55,356 bases of DNA, taken from assembly GCF_002760615.1 (NCBI RefSeq), contig NZ_AWWI01000111.1, positions 1 through 55,356 on the forward strand. Direction: 5' to 3'. Of the stretch, positions 1 to 8,914 are shown one piece after another. Source of the DNA: Puniceibacterium antarcticum (lineage in GTDB: Bacteria > Pseudomonadota > Alphaproteobacteria > Rhodobacterales > Rhodobacteraceae). Made by a program: the position numbers and the translations under genes. Under the pieces are notes generated by a model. The model was not told where the DNA came from. It saw only the letters and a list, made by a program, of their open reading frames with translations, and searched no databases. The stretch's first letter is position 1; each line of letters opens with the position of its first letter.

Positions 1-867
1 CGGCGCAAAGGAACAGGCGTCGGGCCGCGTGTCCAGCGGCGGCGGCGCGCCCGGAATGGCGTTCAGCCGTGCGCCGCGCGCCGCATCATGCAGGTTCGCC
101 GCCAGCAGCCCCCGCGTATAGGGGTGGCGCGGGTCCTTGATGATCTGGCGGGTTGTGCCCTCTTCGACGATCTGGCCGGCATACATCACGGCAATGCGTT
201 CGGACACTTCGACGGCTACGCCGATGTCATGGGTGACAAAGATCACCCCCATTCCGAATTCCTTTTGCAGATCGCGCAGCAGCAGCAGGATCTGGATCTG
301 CACCGTTGCATCCAGCGCCGTCGTCGGCTCATCCGCCAGCAACAGGCGCGGACGGCAGGCCAGCGCCAGCGCGATCATCACCCGCTGCAACATCCCCCCC
401 GACAGCTCGTGCGGATAATTTTTCAGCCGCCGCTCGGGCGACGGAATGCGCACCCGGCGCAGCATGTCGAGCGCGGTTGACAGCGCCTCTTCGCGGCGCA
501 CGCCCTTGTGGCGCATCACGGATTCCGCGATCTGATCCCCCACAGTATAGACCGGGTCCAGCGCGAGACCCGGCTCCTGAAACACCATCGACACCTCTTC
601 GCCGCGATAGGCCTGCAGTTTCTTGCCCGACAGGGTCAGTACATCGACACCGTTGACCTCGATTGCGCCATCAATCTTGCTGCGTTTTGGCGGCAGCAGA
701 CGCAGCAAGGTCTTTAGCGTCACGGACTTGCCCGACCCGGATTCGCCCAGCAGCGCCAGCGTCTCGCCCTGCTTCAGGGTCAGGGTCAGGTCGTTGATCG
801 CATGCACCGTGCGCGCGCCGGTAAAGCGGACATTCAGGTTGCGGATATCGACAAGGTTCTCGGTCAT
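1..867 (-). CDS. Peptide-type ABC transporter ATPase (DppD/OppD-like), partial
   Basis: This is a cytoplasmic ATPase subunit of an oligopeptide/dipeptide-type importer. Reading the minus strand from 867 gives an open frame with Walker A (GESGSGKS), a Q-loop region (VFQEPG), the signature LSGGM, Walker B (LLLADEPTTAL) and the H-loop (FVTHD). Near the window edge it has the C-terminal 'LNAIPG...P' and 'CSFAP' segment typical of the OppD/DppD family. The frame is still open at base 1, so the last few residues and stop are outside the window. The ATG overlaps the stop of the preceding ATPase gene (ATGA, 864-867), so it is translationally coupled as the last visible gene of the operon. Substrate is not determinable from the sequence. 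Confidence 0.93.
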   Translation of the reverse strand, partial: MTENLVDIRNLNVRFTGARTVHAINDLTLTLKQGETLALLGESGSGKSVTLKTLLRLLPPKRSKIDGAIEVNGVDVLTLSGKKLQAYRGEEVSMVFQEPGLALDPVYTVGDQIAESVMRHKGVRREEALSTALDMLRRVRIPSPERRLKNYPHELSGGMLQRVMIALALACRPRLLLADEPTTALDATVQIQILLLLRDLQKEFGMGVIFVTHDIGVAVEVSERIAVMYAGQIVEEGTTRQIIKDPRHPYTRGLLAANLHDAARGARLNAIPGAPPPLDTRPDACSFAP

Positions 868-1916
868 GACAGCACGTCCTTTCCCGCCTTGCTGTGGCCT
901 GATCCCAGATCATGCAGATGGCAGGCCGCCATATGCTCTGACCCCACAGCCAGCGGGCGCAATGTCGGCACCTTGGCCTTGCAGACAGATTCGGCAAAGC
1001 GGCAGCGCGTGTGGAACCGGCACCCCGACGGTGGATTGATCGGGTTGGGCGGATCGCCCGCCAGCGGCGGCTCCATCGTGCGGTTGTCCGGATCCATCGA
1101 CGGCATCGCCGAAAACAGTGAGCGCGTATAGGGATGTGCCTGCGACGCCCAGATGTCATCCACCGGCGCAATCTCGACCACCTCGCCCAGATACATCACC
1201 AAGATCCGGTCAGAGATATAGCGCACCACGTTCAGATCATGGCTGATAAAGATGTAGGTCAGGCCAAACTCGCGCCGCAGATCCGCCAGCAGGTTCAGCA
1301 CCTGCGCCTCGACCGATTTGTCCAGCGCCGAGACGGCTTCGTCCAGCACCACCAGACGCGGCGACATGGCCAGCGCGCGCGCAATGTTGATGCGCTGGCG
1401 CTGCCCGCCCGACACCTCATGTGGGTACCGCTGGGCAAACCGATCCGGCGCCAGCCCCACACGCTCCATCAGCTTGCGCGCACGGCCCACCGGGTCCGAC
1501 AACCCCTGAATGCGCGCACCAAAGGCAATCGATTCCTCAATCGTCAGGCGCGGGTTAAGAGAGGCATAGCTGTCCTGAAACACCATCTGCACGCCCCGGC
1601 GCAGATCGCGCAACGACAGCGCACCGCCAAGGTCCTGACCATCATAGATGATCTCGCCCTTGTCCTTATCGATCAGGCCGATCAACAGGCGCGCGGTTGT
1701 GGACTTGCCGCAGCCGGATTCGCCGACAATGCCCAGCGTCTCGCCCTTCTTGACCTCAAACGACACACCATCCACCGCCTGCACCACGGCCTTCTTGCCA
1801 CCCAGAATGCCGCCGCGCACGGGGAAATATTTCTGCAGATTGCGCACAATCAGCAGCGGTTGCGCCGGGCCACCCTTGTCGGGCGCGGTGTCGGGCAGGG
1901 GTTCAGTCACGGACAT
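864..1916 (-). CDS. Peptide-type ABC transporter ATPase (DppF/OppF-like)
   Basis: This 350-residue protein is the second ATPase of the importer. It shows Walker A (GESGCGKST), the signature VSGGQRQR, Walker B (LVVLDEAVSALD) and the H-loop 'ISHDL'. The C-terminal oligopeptide-transporter extension has 'GCRFHTRCRFAE', which in this family often carries an iron-sulfur or metal-like cysteine cluster. The length is normal for DppF. The gene start overlaps the 3' end of the preceding permease gene by 14 bases (1903-1916), and its stop overlaps the start of the next ATPase gene. This points to one polycistronic mRNA in which the two ATPases are made together. Confidence 0.95.
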   Translation of the reverse strand: MSVTEPLPDTAPDKGGPAQPLLIVRNLQKYFPVRGGILGGKKAVVQAVDGVSFEVKKGETLGIVGESGCGKSTTARLLIGLIDKDKGEIIYDGQDLGGALSLRDLRRGVQMVFQDSYASLNPRLTIEESIAFGARIQGLSDPVGRARKLMERVGLAPDRFAQRYPHEVSGGQRQRINIARALAMSPRLVVLDEAVSALDKSVEAQVLNLLADLRREFGLTYIFISHDLNVVRYISDRILVMYLGEVVEIAPVDDIWASQAHPYTRSLFSAMPSMDPDNRTMEPPLAGDPPNPINPPSGCRFHTRCRFAESVCKAKVPTLRPLAVGSEHMAACHLHDLGSGHSKAGKDVLS

Positions 1917-2784
1917 TCATTGCACTCCTTACGCCATCGCTCAGCAGGTTGAGGCAGAGCGAGGTGATAAAGATCATCAGCCCCGGCAGGGCCGACAGCC
2001 AGGGGTTCACATAGATCGCGGATCGCAGGGTGTTCAGCATCAGACCCCATTCCGGCTCTGGCGGGCGCACCCCGATGCCAAGGAACGACAAACCGGCCGC
2101 CAGGATCATGCAGACGCTGGTCAGAGAGGTGGCATAGACAAAGATCGGCGACAGCACGTTGCCGATCACATGCACCCGGATCACCGTCAGCGCATTCGCC
2201 CCCGACGCCCGCGCCGCATCGATGTAGTCGAGCGCGCGCACACCCGATGTCACCGCCTCGGCCACCCGCGTCAGCGGCGGGATGAACACGATGGTCAGCG
2301 ACACCAGCGAATTGACGATCCCCGCCCCCAGCGCCCCCGAAATGGCGATGGCCAGCAGGACCGAGGGGAAGGCAAAGAACACATCCACCGTGCGCATGAT
2401 CAGCGTGTTGACCCAGCCCCCGGCATAGCCCGCCACAATGCCCAGCGTCCCACCGATGAAAAACGCCAGCACCACGGGGGTCAGACCAATGAACAGCGTC
2501 AGCCGCCCGCCATAGATCAGCCGGGCCAGCATGTCGCGGCCCTGCTCATCCGTGCCCAGGATATGCCCCGGTGTGCCGATGGGTTTCAGCCGCGCGATCA
2601 TCGACCCCTTGTAGGGATCAGCCAGACCCAGCCATGGCGCAAAGACCGCCGACAGGATCAGCAACAGGATCACGCTCATGCACAGCAGCGTCAGCGGATC
2701 GCGCATCAGCCGCGCGCCGACACCCGACCAGTAGCCCTTGCCCGATTCCGCGACCGGCTCTTCGAGGGTTTCAACCGCGCTCAT
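1903..2784 (-). CDS. Peptide-type ABC transporter permease (DppC-like)
   Basis: This 293-residue inner-membrane permease belongs to the OppC/DppC group. It has an N-terminal cytoplasmic tail, a first membrane segment near residues 35-55 and the typical 'GTDEQGRDMLARLIYGGR' segment before the transport domain. The EAA-type loop ('DAARASGANALTVIRVHVIGN') contacts the ATPases. It starts 3 bases after the stop of the DppB-like gene and runs 14 bases into the ATPase gene. It should form a heterodimeric channel with its upstream neighbour. Confidence 0.95.
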   Translation of the reverse strand: MSAVETLEEPVAESGKGYWSGVGARLMRDPLTLLCMSVILLLILSAVFAPWLGLADPYKGSMIARLKPIGTPGHILGTDEQGRDMLARLIYGGRLTLFIGLTPVVLAFFIGGTLGIVAGYAGGWVNTLIMRTVDVFFAFPSVLLAIAISGALGAGIVNSLVSLTIVFIPPLTRVAEAVTSGVRALDYIDAARASGANALTVIRVHVIGNVLSPIFVYATSLTSVCMILAAGLSFLGIGVRPPEPEWGLMLNTLRSAIYVNPWLSALPGLMIFITSLCLNLLSDGVRSAMNVRD

Positions 2785-2787
2785 GGC

Positions 2788-3741
2788 TCAGCTCCTCTTG
2801 ATACGGGGGTCGATGGCGGCCTGCGCCACGTCGACGATCAGGTTCATCCCCACAAAGAACAGGGCCAGCACAAGGATGGTCCCCTGCAGCAGCGGCAGAT
2901 CGCGCTGAAAGATCGCATTGGACAGCAGAAAACCCGACCCCGGCCAGTTGAACACCGTCTCGATCAGGATCGAACCGCCCAGCAGATACCCCAGCTGCAG
3001 GCCCATCACCGACAGCGCGGTCGCGGCGGCATTGCGCGCCACATGGCGCAGTACATCGCCCCGGCTCATCCCCTTGGCATAAAGCGCCTGCACAAAATCC
3101 TGCGTCAGCAGATCCCCCGCCAGTGCGCGCACCGTGCGCGCAACAATCCCTATGGGCACCACGGCCAGTGTGACGGCGGGCAGCACCAGATGGCGCATGT
3201 GCAGCCAGTCCCAGGACCAGTCCTGCGATCCCCCCGGACCCGCGCCCATCGACGGCAACCAGCCCAGATTGACGGAAAAGATGATGACCAGAACGATGCC
3301 CAGCCAGTAATTCGGCACCGACACTCCGGCGATGGAAATCGCCGTGACCACGCGGTCGATCCAGCTGTCGCGGAAATAGCCCGCCAGAAACCCCAGGAAG
3401 ATCCCGATGGGAAAGGCGATGACCGCGGCGCTGAACGCCAGCAGCAGCGAATTGTTCACGGCGCCGAACACCTCGCCCGCGACGGGGCGCCCGGATGCAA
3501 TCGACCGGCCCATGTCGCCTTGGGCAAGGTTGCCGATCCAGATCGCATATTGCACCGGCAGCGGTTTATCTAGGCCGTAGACGGCGCGCATTGCGGCCTG
3601 TTCATCTGCGGTGGCATCCACCGGCATGATTGCGGTCAAAGGATCACCCGGGGCGATCTGGACCAGCATGAAGCAGATGACCGAAACACCAAAGGCGACA
3701 GGCAGCATCAGGATCACGCGGCGCAGGAAATAGCTGAACAC
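2788..3741 (-). CDS. Peptide-type ABC transporter permease (DppB-like)
   Basis: This 317-residue inner-membrane permease belongs to the OppB/DppB group. The N-terminus has the family pattern of a membrane helix followed by 'PGDPLTAIMP'. The EAA loop ('YAKGMSRGDVLRHVARNAA') lies in the second half, and the protein ends with 'DPRIKRS', typical of DppB. It is the second gene of the operon, 63 bases after the binding-protein gene. A strong stem-loop lies in that gap, so the permease and ATPase genes are probably expressed at a lower level than the binding protein. Confidence 0.95.
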   Translation of the reverse strand: MFSYFLRRVILMLPVAFGVSVICFMLVQIAPGDPLTAIMPVDATADEQAAMRAVYGLDKPLPVQYAIWIGNLAQGDMGRSIASGRPVAGEVFGAVNNSLLLAFSAAVIAFPIGIFLGFLAGYFRDSWIDRVVTAISIAGVSVPNYWLGIVLVIIFSVNLGWLPSMGAGPGGSQDWSWDWLHMRHLVLPAVTLAVVPIGIVARTVRALAGDLLTQDFVQALYAKGMSRGDVLRHVARNAAATALSVMGLQLGYLLGGSILIETVFNWPGSGFLLSNAIFQRDLPLLQGTILVLALFFVGMNLIVDVAQAAIDPRIKRS

Positions 3742-3763
3742 TTGGCATTCCTCATATTGGAAA

Positions 3764-3794
3764 GCCCCCCGCCGCAGTGGGCGCGGCAGGGGGC
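3764..3794 (-). terminator. Stem-loop between binding-protein and permease genes
   Basis: A 12-bp inverted repeat (3764-3775 against 3783-3794) has one G-U wobble on the transcript and a 7-base loop. It is GC-rich and lies just after the stop of the binding-protein gene. There is no long U tract after it, so it is more likely a partial terminator or a 3'-end mRNA stabiliser than a full stop. Confidence 0.6.
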
Positions 3795-3804
3795 GGGGAT
3801 CAGA

Positions 3805-5406
3805 TCATTCCATCGTGATGGACGAAAAATTCTGATACCAGTTCTGCGCCTGGACAAAGCCTTTGACCTTGGGCGACAGGGCGCGGGGCGCTACGTCATG
3901 GGTGACCATCAGGAACAGCGCATCGTTCACGAACTTCTCATGGGTCTTGCGCAGCACCGCATCCTGTTCGGCAGGGTCAAAGGTGGTCTTGATCTGCTCG
4001 AACAGCGCCTGCATTTCCGGATCGCAGTAATGGCCCCAGTTGGTGCCGTTGGGCGCGATCAGATCACAGGACAGGTGGCGGATCAGCCCGGTGAACGGAT
4101 CCTGGATAAAATAGGTAAAGTTGATCGATTCCGATCCTTCCACCGCTGGATCAGCGGCCCCTGCACGCCACAGGTTGATCATCTGGTTCCACTCGACAAC
4201 CATGAACTCGACCTCGATGCCGACTTCGGCAAGGCTTTGCTGGATGTATTCGTTCATCGGCAGCGGCAGCATCTGACCTGACCCCGAGGGCGAGATCAGC
4301 GCCTTGACCTTCAGCGGGTTCTCAACGCTGTAACCGGCCTCGGCCAGCAGCGCCTTGGCCTCTTCGGGGTCATACCGCACGTCAAATGTCGGCTCGCCGA
4401 ACCACTGCGACGACGGCGGCAGGAACCCCTTGGCCGGAACCATCAGGCCGCCCAGCAAGGCGCCCATGCCCTCGCGGTCGATGGCAAGGTTCGCAGCCTT
4501 GCGCACGCGGATGTCATTCCAGGGCGACCCGTCCACACGCGACAGGTGCCAGGTCCAGTTGTGCGGATAGGCGTTGGACGAAATCACAAAGCCGTTGCCG
4601 GTCATCGCGGGAATGGTGTCGGGCGCGGGCGCCTCGATCCAGTCGACCTGACCGGACAACAGCGCGGCGGCACGGGCGTTCGGCTCGGGCAGCGGGATCA
4701 GCACCATCTTGTCGAGCTTGGGAATACGGGCTTCATCCCAGTAATCGGTGTTGGGCACCATTTCGGCACGCTCACGCGGCACAAAGGTTTCCAGCTTCCA
4801 GGGCCCGGTACCAGACGGTGTGGCGGCAAACGCCTCCCAGTCTTTTCCCAGCGCCTCGAACTGCGCCTTGGACGACATCAGGATCCAGGCCAGCTGATAG
4901 GGCAGGGTGGCGTCCGGCTCCTTGGTCACGATCTCAAGCGTATATTCGTCAACGGCGGTATAGCTCGCAACCGCGGGAATGCGCGACTTGCCCTGTGCGG
5001 CCTGACGGGAATCATACTGTTCGGACGTTTCATCCAGCAGCTTGTCTAGGTTCCAGACAACCACCTCGGACGTGAACGGGCTGCCGTCGTGAAAGGTCAC
5101 GCCCTCGCGCAGCTTGAAGGTCCACTTGGTCTTGTCCTCGGCATCGACCGCCCATTCGCTGGCAAGCCCGGGGATCAGCACAGACGGCTTGTCCGCGCTG
5201 GTCAGGTCCCATTCGATCAGCGAATCATAGACCGTATAGCCCATGAACCGCATGCCTTCGCCGCCCTGATCTGTCTGGCCGGTGGTCAGCGGAATGTCTG
5301 CGGCCGTCATGCCGATCCGCAAGGTCCCCTGCGCGGCAGCCCCCTGCGCGAAGGCCAGACCCGCAGCCAAAGCGAGGGCTGCAAAGCCTTTCGTGAACTG
5401 TCTCAT
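3805..5406 (-). CDS. Extracellular solute-binding protein, family 5 (peptide/nickel type)
   Basis: This 533-residue periplasmic protein captures the ligand for the downstream importer. It begins with a Sec signal peptide (MRQFTKGFAALALAAGLAFA, cleavage probably after AQGAAA). The mature part has the SBP_bac_5 layout, including 'WTFKLREGVTFHDGSPF' near residue 100. Length fits the family. A GGAG ribosome site lies about 7 bases before the ATG. It is the first gene of the operon. A palindrome about 80 bases upstream may be an operator. The ligand could be a peptide, an opine or another polar compound; the sequence alone does not decide. Confidence 0.93.
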   Translation of the reverse strand: MRQFTKGFAALALAAGLAFAQGAAAQGTLRIGMTAADIPLTTGQTDQGGEGMRFMGYTVYDSLIEWDLTSADKPSVLIPGLASEWAVDAEDKTKWTFKLREGVTFHDGSPFTSEVVVWNLDKLLDETSEQYDSRQAAQGKSRIPAVASYTAVDEYTLEIVTKEPDATLPYQLAWILMSSKAQFEALGKDWEAFAATPSGTGPWKLETFVPRERAEMVPNTDYWDEARIPKLDKMVLIPLPEPNARAAALLSGQVDWIEAPAPDTIPAMTGNGFVISSNAYPHNWTWHLSRVDGSPWNDIRVRKAANLAIDREGMGALLGGLMVPAKGFLPPSSQWFGEPTFDVRYDPEEAKALLAEAGYSVENPLKVKALISPSGSGQMLPLPMNEYIQQSLAEVGIEVEFMVVEWNQMINLWRAGAADPAVEGSESINFTYFIQDPFTGLIRHLSCDLIAPNGTNWGHYCDPEMQALFEQIKTTFDPAEQDAVLRKTHEKFVNDALFLMVTHDVAPRALSPKVKGFVQAQNWYQNFSSITME

Positions 5407-5785
5407 CTTTACGCTCCATGTCGTTTCGGGGCCGTATGACTCGCCCCTTGACCGACAAATTGCGCAAGCCGGAAATCCAGTCCCGCACCAATGCGCGAAT
5501 TGGTGCAGGTGATTGCGCTCAGCCCGACGATTTTGCCCGCTTAATGGGCAATCATGCAGGTCCTGATTACTTCGCGGGCAGACGCCAGATCAGGGGCGCG
5601 GCACGACAGGGGCCTGCCGACAGCAGCCATCAGACCCTCGTGATGTCCTGAAATCTCACCGTTTCGCGCCGCGATCCGTCTATTGGCCTCGGGGCGGCGA
5701 TGCCGGGGCAGCGGTCAAAGATGCGGCGCTCCTGCCGGAAATGCACCGATGGGCGCGGGGCAGCCTGCGCCACCCCGCGAAAGTG
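5407..5785. other. Intergenic region upstream of the ABC importer operon
   Basis: These 379 bases separate the 3' end of a transglutaminase gene from the start of the binding-protein gene, both on the minus strand. It should hold the importer promoter. The only clear structure I see is the inverted repeat at 5485-5506. Open frames here have no recognisable product. Confidence 0.6.
5485..5506. promoter_or_regulatory. Candidate operator palindrome
   Basis: Perfect 8-bp arms GCACCAAT and ATTGGTGC are separated by 6 bases. The site lies about 80 bases upstream of the start codon of the solute-binding protein, a usual position for a repressor or activator dimer. No T-run follows, so it is unlikely to be a terminator. 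The regulator is not encoded nearby. Confidence 0.45.
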
Positions 5786-6886
5786 TCACGCGGTCAGTTC
5801 GCGCGCCGTGATCGTGTAATAACGGTTGTCCATGTCCAGCGGGTCCATCAGCGCGCCGGCCAGTTCGGCCTGCGGGTACATCAGAAACGCGATGGGATCC
5901 GCGTTCGAGCCGGGCAGAACCACATCATGGGCAAAGTTATAGGCGATCCAGTTGCCTTCCCAGCCACCGAACAGCACATTGCGGGCCTCGACCACCTTGG
6001 GATCATCCAGCGGCAGATCCTTGGGCGGCTCTTCCAGCATGACCTTGCGCACATCAGCGGGGTCGACGGCGACCCAGCCGAACCCATCCAGAAACACCTC
6101 AGCGCGGCAATGCTGTGCCTTGGTCACATCCGGCGAACCGGCGCCCAGGCTCTTGTAGCCGAACTCGGATTTCGCCACGCGCAGACCATAGACGTCGCGC
6201 GCCGGAATCCCCGCCGCCCGCGCCAGCCCGACGTAAAGCGAATTGAGATCGGCGCATTTGCCGGTCAGATCGCCCACCGCCAGCATGGATGCGACATCGC
6301 CCAGACCACAGCCACGGGTTTCGGGATTGCGCGCGGTGTTTTCCACGATCCAGTCATAGATCAGCCGCGCCTTTTCCAGATCGCTCTCTGCCAGCTCGGT
6401 GATCTTGTCCGACGTTTCCTTGACCAGACCATCGGTCGGGATCAACGCAACAGCGGATGTATAAAGCGTGCGCTCTTCTGCCGACAGGTCCGGCGTCTCG
6501 CCGGGCTTGGACAGATCCGTGTCCCGGCTCTGGGCTGAAACGGTGTTGACCAGATCCAGCACCTTTGCCTTGGTGTTGCCCGCATCCCATTCGGCATGCA
6601 GCATCATCACGCCGGTTTCGGGGTTGCTCACAACCTCGGCGCGGTCGGCCGTGGTGGTCCATTGCGTCGCGCCGGGCTTGCTCCAGCCCGCCTGATCGAC
6701 CGCAGGCAGCGGCACCCAGACCTGTGCCGCCTCTGACGTCTCTGGCAGGGCGATGTTGGTCGTCAGCTCGAACTCGCGCCAGCCGTTCGGCTCGGGGCGG
6801 AACGCCGCCATCGCGCGGCGGGGCATCAGGGCCAGCAGCGATACCGCCGCGCCGGTCATCAGCACTGTGCGTCTATTCATATCCAT
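5786..6886 (-). CDS. Tat-exported transglutaminase-like protein
   Basis: This protein of about 366 residues has a transglutaminase-core cysteine-protease-like fold. The start at 6886 (MDMNRRTVLM) is preferred over the longer frame: a GGAG site lies upstream and it places a twin-arginine signal (R5-R6, then a hydrophobic stretch ending AMA) at the N-terminus. The likely catalytic triad is visible: Cys in 'LTGKCADLN', His in 'AQHCRAEVF' and Asp in 'VAVDPADV'. Export in folded form to the periplasm is inferred. It lies 90 bases downstream of a second transglutaminase-like gene on the same strand and may be co-transcribed with it. The substrate is unknown; proteins of this fold can act as peptidases or amidases. 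Confidence 0.85.
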   Translation of the reverse strand: MDMNRRTVLMTGAAVSLLALMPRRAMAAFRPEPNGWREFELTTNIALPETSEAAQVWVPLPAVDQAGWSKPGATQWTTTADRAEVVSNPETGVMMLHAEWDAGNTKAKVLDLVNTVSAQSRDTDLSKPGETPDLSAEERTLYTSAVALIPTDGLVKETSDKITELAESDLEKARLIYDWIVENTARNPETRGCGLGDVASMLAVGDLTGKCADLNSLYVGLARAAGIPARDVYGLRVAKSEFGYKSLGAGSPDVTKAQHCRAEVFLDGFGWVAVDPADVRKVMLEEPPKDLPLDDPKVVEARNVLFGGWEGNWIAYNFAHDVVLPGSNADPIAFLMYPQAELAGALMDPLDMDNRYYTITARELTA

Positions 6887-6976
6887 TCGGCCACTCCACT
6901 TTATCAAAGTCCGCAGCCTTAGGCCCCCACCGGGGGATCCGCAAGCCTGCGTCCCATTGCAGATCAGCATAGCCGA

Positions 6977-7849
6977 TCAGTCCACTTCCGTCACGCTGAC
7001 CGACACGGTCAGGCCCAGAAACACCGCGCCCGCCCCGTGATAGCTGCCCGAGATCGGCGAGGCCTGCGCCGGTGTGCGCGTCGTTGCCACCCGGATCAGT
7101 GCGCTGCCTGCGGTCAGACGGTTGGTTGGGTCGAACTCGATCCAGCCCTCGCCGGGGACAAAGACATCGGCCCAGGCATGGGTTGCCCCTCCGCCGACCG
7201 GCGCGCCATCACCACTGCCCGCATCGTTCAGATAGCCGGTGACGAACCGCGCCGCGAAACCGAACCGCCGCGTCGCCTCCATGAACAGAAAGGCAAAGTC
7301 GCGGCAGGTCCCGCGCGCCTTGGCAATGGTCTGCCCGGCGGTCTGCGTGCCCATCTCTTCGCGGCTGGAATAGCCCATGACGCGGTGGATTGTGTGACAG
7401 AGGCTGCGCAGGAACGGCACGGCGCTGCCGGGACGGTCGGTGAAATGGGTGTTCAGCCACTGGTCCAGCGCCCCGGCATCCCCGGGATTGTGCAGGCCAA
7501 GATACGGCGACAGGTCGCGCGCATCCTCGTCCGTATAGGCAAAGGGGTAGGGGCAGGCAGGCCCGCCGCCCGCGCGCACCAGCGGATCGCCCGCATAGCG
7601 CCGCAGCACCAGCTCGCTTTCGATCACCAGCACGTCGCTTTCTCTGGAAAACGTCGCCTCGGCAATCGAATTGCCGAAGGTGTCAAAATACCAGTGCAGC
7701 TTGGCCACGGGCTGGATGCTCAAAAAGGCCTCATCGACCCACAGGTCATGCCCGTCGCGCGGGCGCAGCATGAGCTTGTGCGGGTTCAGCACAACCTTAC
7801 GGTCGTATTTGTATTCGGTGCGATGCAGAACGCGCAGACGGCGGGCCAA
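6977..7849 (-). CDS. Transglutaminase family protein, TTG start
   Basis: This 290-residue protein has the bacterial transglutaminase-like N-terminal beta domain ('RLRVLHRTEYKYD', 'RPRDGHDLWV') followed by the transglutaminase core. The triad is present: Cys in 'ARGTCRDFAFLF', His in 'THAWADVFVPG' and Asp in 'IEFDPTNRL'. The open frame extends far upstream, but that part is antisense to the divergent neighbour. A TTG codon at 7849, preceded by GGAAAGG with 5-base spacing, gives a start that fits the family domain exactly. No signal peptide is seen, so it is probably cytoplasmic. It is divergent from another transglutaminase gene across a 96-base promoter region. Confidence 0.88.
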   Translation of the reverse strand: MARRLRVLHRTEYKYDRKVVLNPHKLMLRPRDGHDLWVDEAFLSIQPVAKLHWYFDTFGNSIAEATFSRESDVLVIESELVLRRYAGDPLVRAGGGPACPYPFAYTDEDARDLSPYLGLHNPGDAGALDQWLNTHFTDRPGSAVPFLRSLCHTIHRVMGYSSREEMGTQTAGQTIAKARGTCRDFAFLFMEATRRFGFAARFVTGYLNDAGSGDGAPVGGGATHAWADVFVPGEGWIEFDPTNRLTAGSALIRVATTRTPAQASPISGSYHGAGAVFLGLTVSVSVTEVD

Positions 7850-7945
7850 GGGAACCTTTCCGGGGTCGGCGCGTATGATCGAACGTGCGACCGCATTGTG
7901 ACGACAAATCTGCGCCAACTCTATTCCTAAAAACAAGGACGAACC

Positions 7946-8854
7946 ATGCTCATCCGTTTCGGATTCGAGATTGATATCGACTGCGTGGCCCCCGTGCCGA
8001 TGCTGCTGGCGCTCTCGACTCACAGCACTCTGGGTCAAAGCCCCCTGAACGCCCGGTTGATCGGGCAGGATTTTGTGCGCGCCCCTCAGTCCTGCGGCGC
8101 ACGCAGCTATGTCGATCAATTCGGCAACCGCATCACACGCATCGTAACTCCGGCCGGATCGACCCGGCTCTGGTCCGATTGCGTCATCGACTTTGCGGGC
8201 GATGTGGACGAACAGGCCCCCTTTGCCGTGCAGCACCCGATCGCGGATCTGCCCGATGATGTGCTCAGCTACCTTCTCGCCAGCCGCTATTGCGACAGCG
8301 ACAACCTCACCGCCCAGGCTTGGAACATCTTCGGCCAGACCGCCGAAGGCTGGGGCCGGGTCGAGGCGATTGTCGCCTTTGTCCACCAGCACGTGACCTT
8401 TGGCTATCATTTCGGCCGCGCGAACAAGACTGCCTCAGAGGTGTTTCGTGAAAAGACCGGGGTCTGCCGCGACTTCGCGCATCTTGCGATCTCTCTTTGT
8501 CGGGCGATGAACATCCCGGCGCGCTATGCCAGCGGCTATCTGGGTGACATCGGCGTGCCCTATTCCGGCCCGCCCGACTTCTGCGCCTGGTTCGAGGTTT
8601 ATCTGGGCGGGCGCTGGTACACGTTCGACGCCCGCTACAGCACGCCCCGGGCGGCACGAATCCTCATGGTGCGCGGCGCGGATGCGGCGGATGTGGCGAT
8701 GATCACGTCCTTTGGCGGCTACCGGCTGACCTATTTCCGGGTCTGGACCGAAGAGATCGACAGCACCCTGTCCGATGACGCGGTGCATGACATGTTGCGC
8801 ACCCGCCCGGGCGGGGATCCGTTGGTCTATCCCTCTTCGGCCCGCATGGCCTGA
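7946..8854 (+). CDS. Transglutaminase-like protein, catalytic His not evident
   Basis: This 302-residue protein has an N-terminal beta domain and a transglutaminase core. The nucleophile region is present ('KTGVCRDFAHLAISLCR'), as is the Asp region ('GRWYTFDARYS'). The position where relatives usually show His-Ala-Trp reads 'DFCAWFEVYL', so the catalytic His is replaced by Cys, at least in the obvious alignment. It may be catalytically altered or may use another residue. No signal peptide is visible. It is divergent from a paralogous gene and is the third transglutaminase-like gene in 3 kb. Confidence 0.85.
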   Translation: MLIRFGFEIDIDCVAPVPMLLALSTHSTLGQSPLNARLIGQDFVRAPQSCGARSYVDQFGNRITRIVTPAGSTRLWSDCVIDFAGDVDEQAPFAVQHPIADLPDDVLSYLLASRYCDSDNLTAQAWNIFGQTAEGWGRVEAIVAFVHQHVTFGYHFGRANKTASEVFREKTGVCRDFAHLAISLCRAMNIPARYASGYLGDIGVPYSGPPDFCAWFEVYLGGRWYTFDARYSTPRAARILMVRGADAADVAMITSFGGYRLTYFRVWTEEIDSTLSDDAVHDMLRTRPGGDPLVYPSSARMA

Positions 8855-8914
8855 GCCACATGGCCTTAAGCACACGGCGCAAAGTACGCGGCCCAAAGAA
8901 AGTGTCCTGTACCC

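Noticed and set aside
1648-3573. 641-codon plus-strand open frame
   Set aside because: It is antisense to the permease and ATPase genes, His/Gln/Arg-rich and without any family pattern; a high-GC shadow frame.
5485-5506. Reading the palindrome as a terminator of the upstream transglutaminase gene
   Set aside because: It is more than 275 bases beyond that gene's end and has no T tract, and an operator position fits better.
7850-8410. N-terminal extension of the minus-strand transglutaminase frame
   Set aside because: It is antisense to the divergent transglutaminase gene and has no family match; the TTG at 7849 with GGAAAGG fits the domain start.
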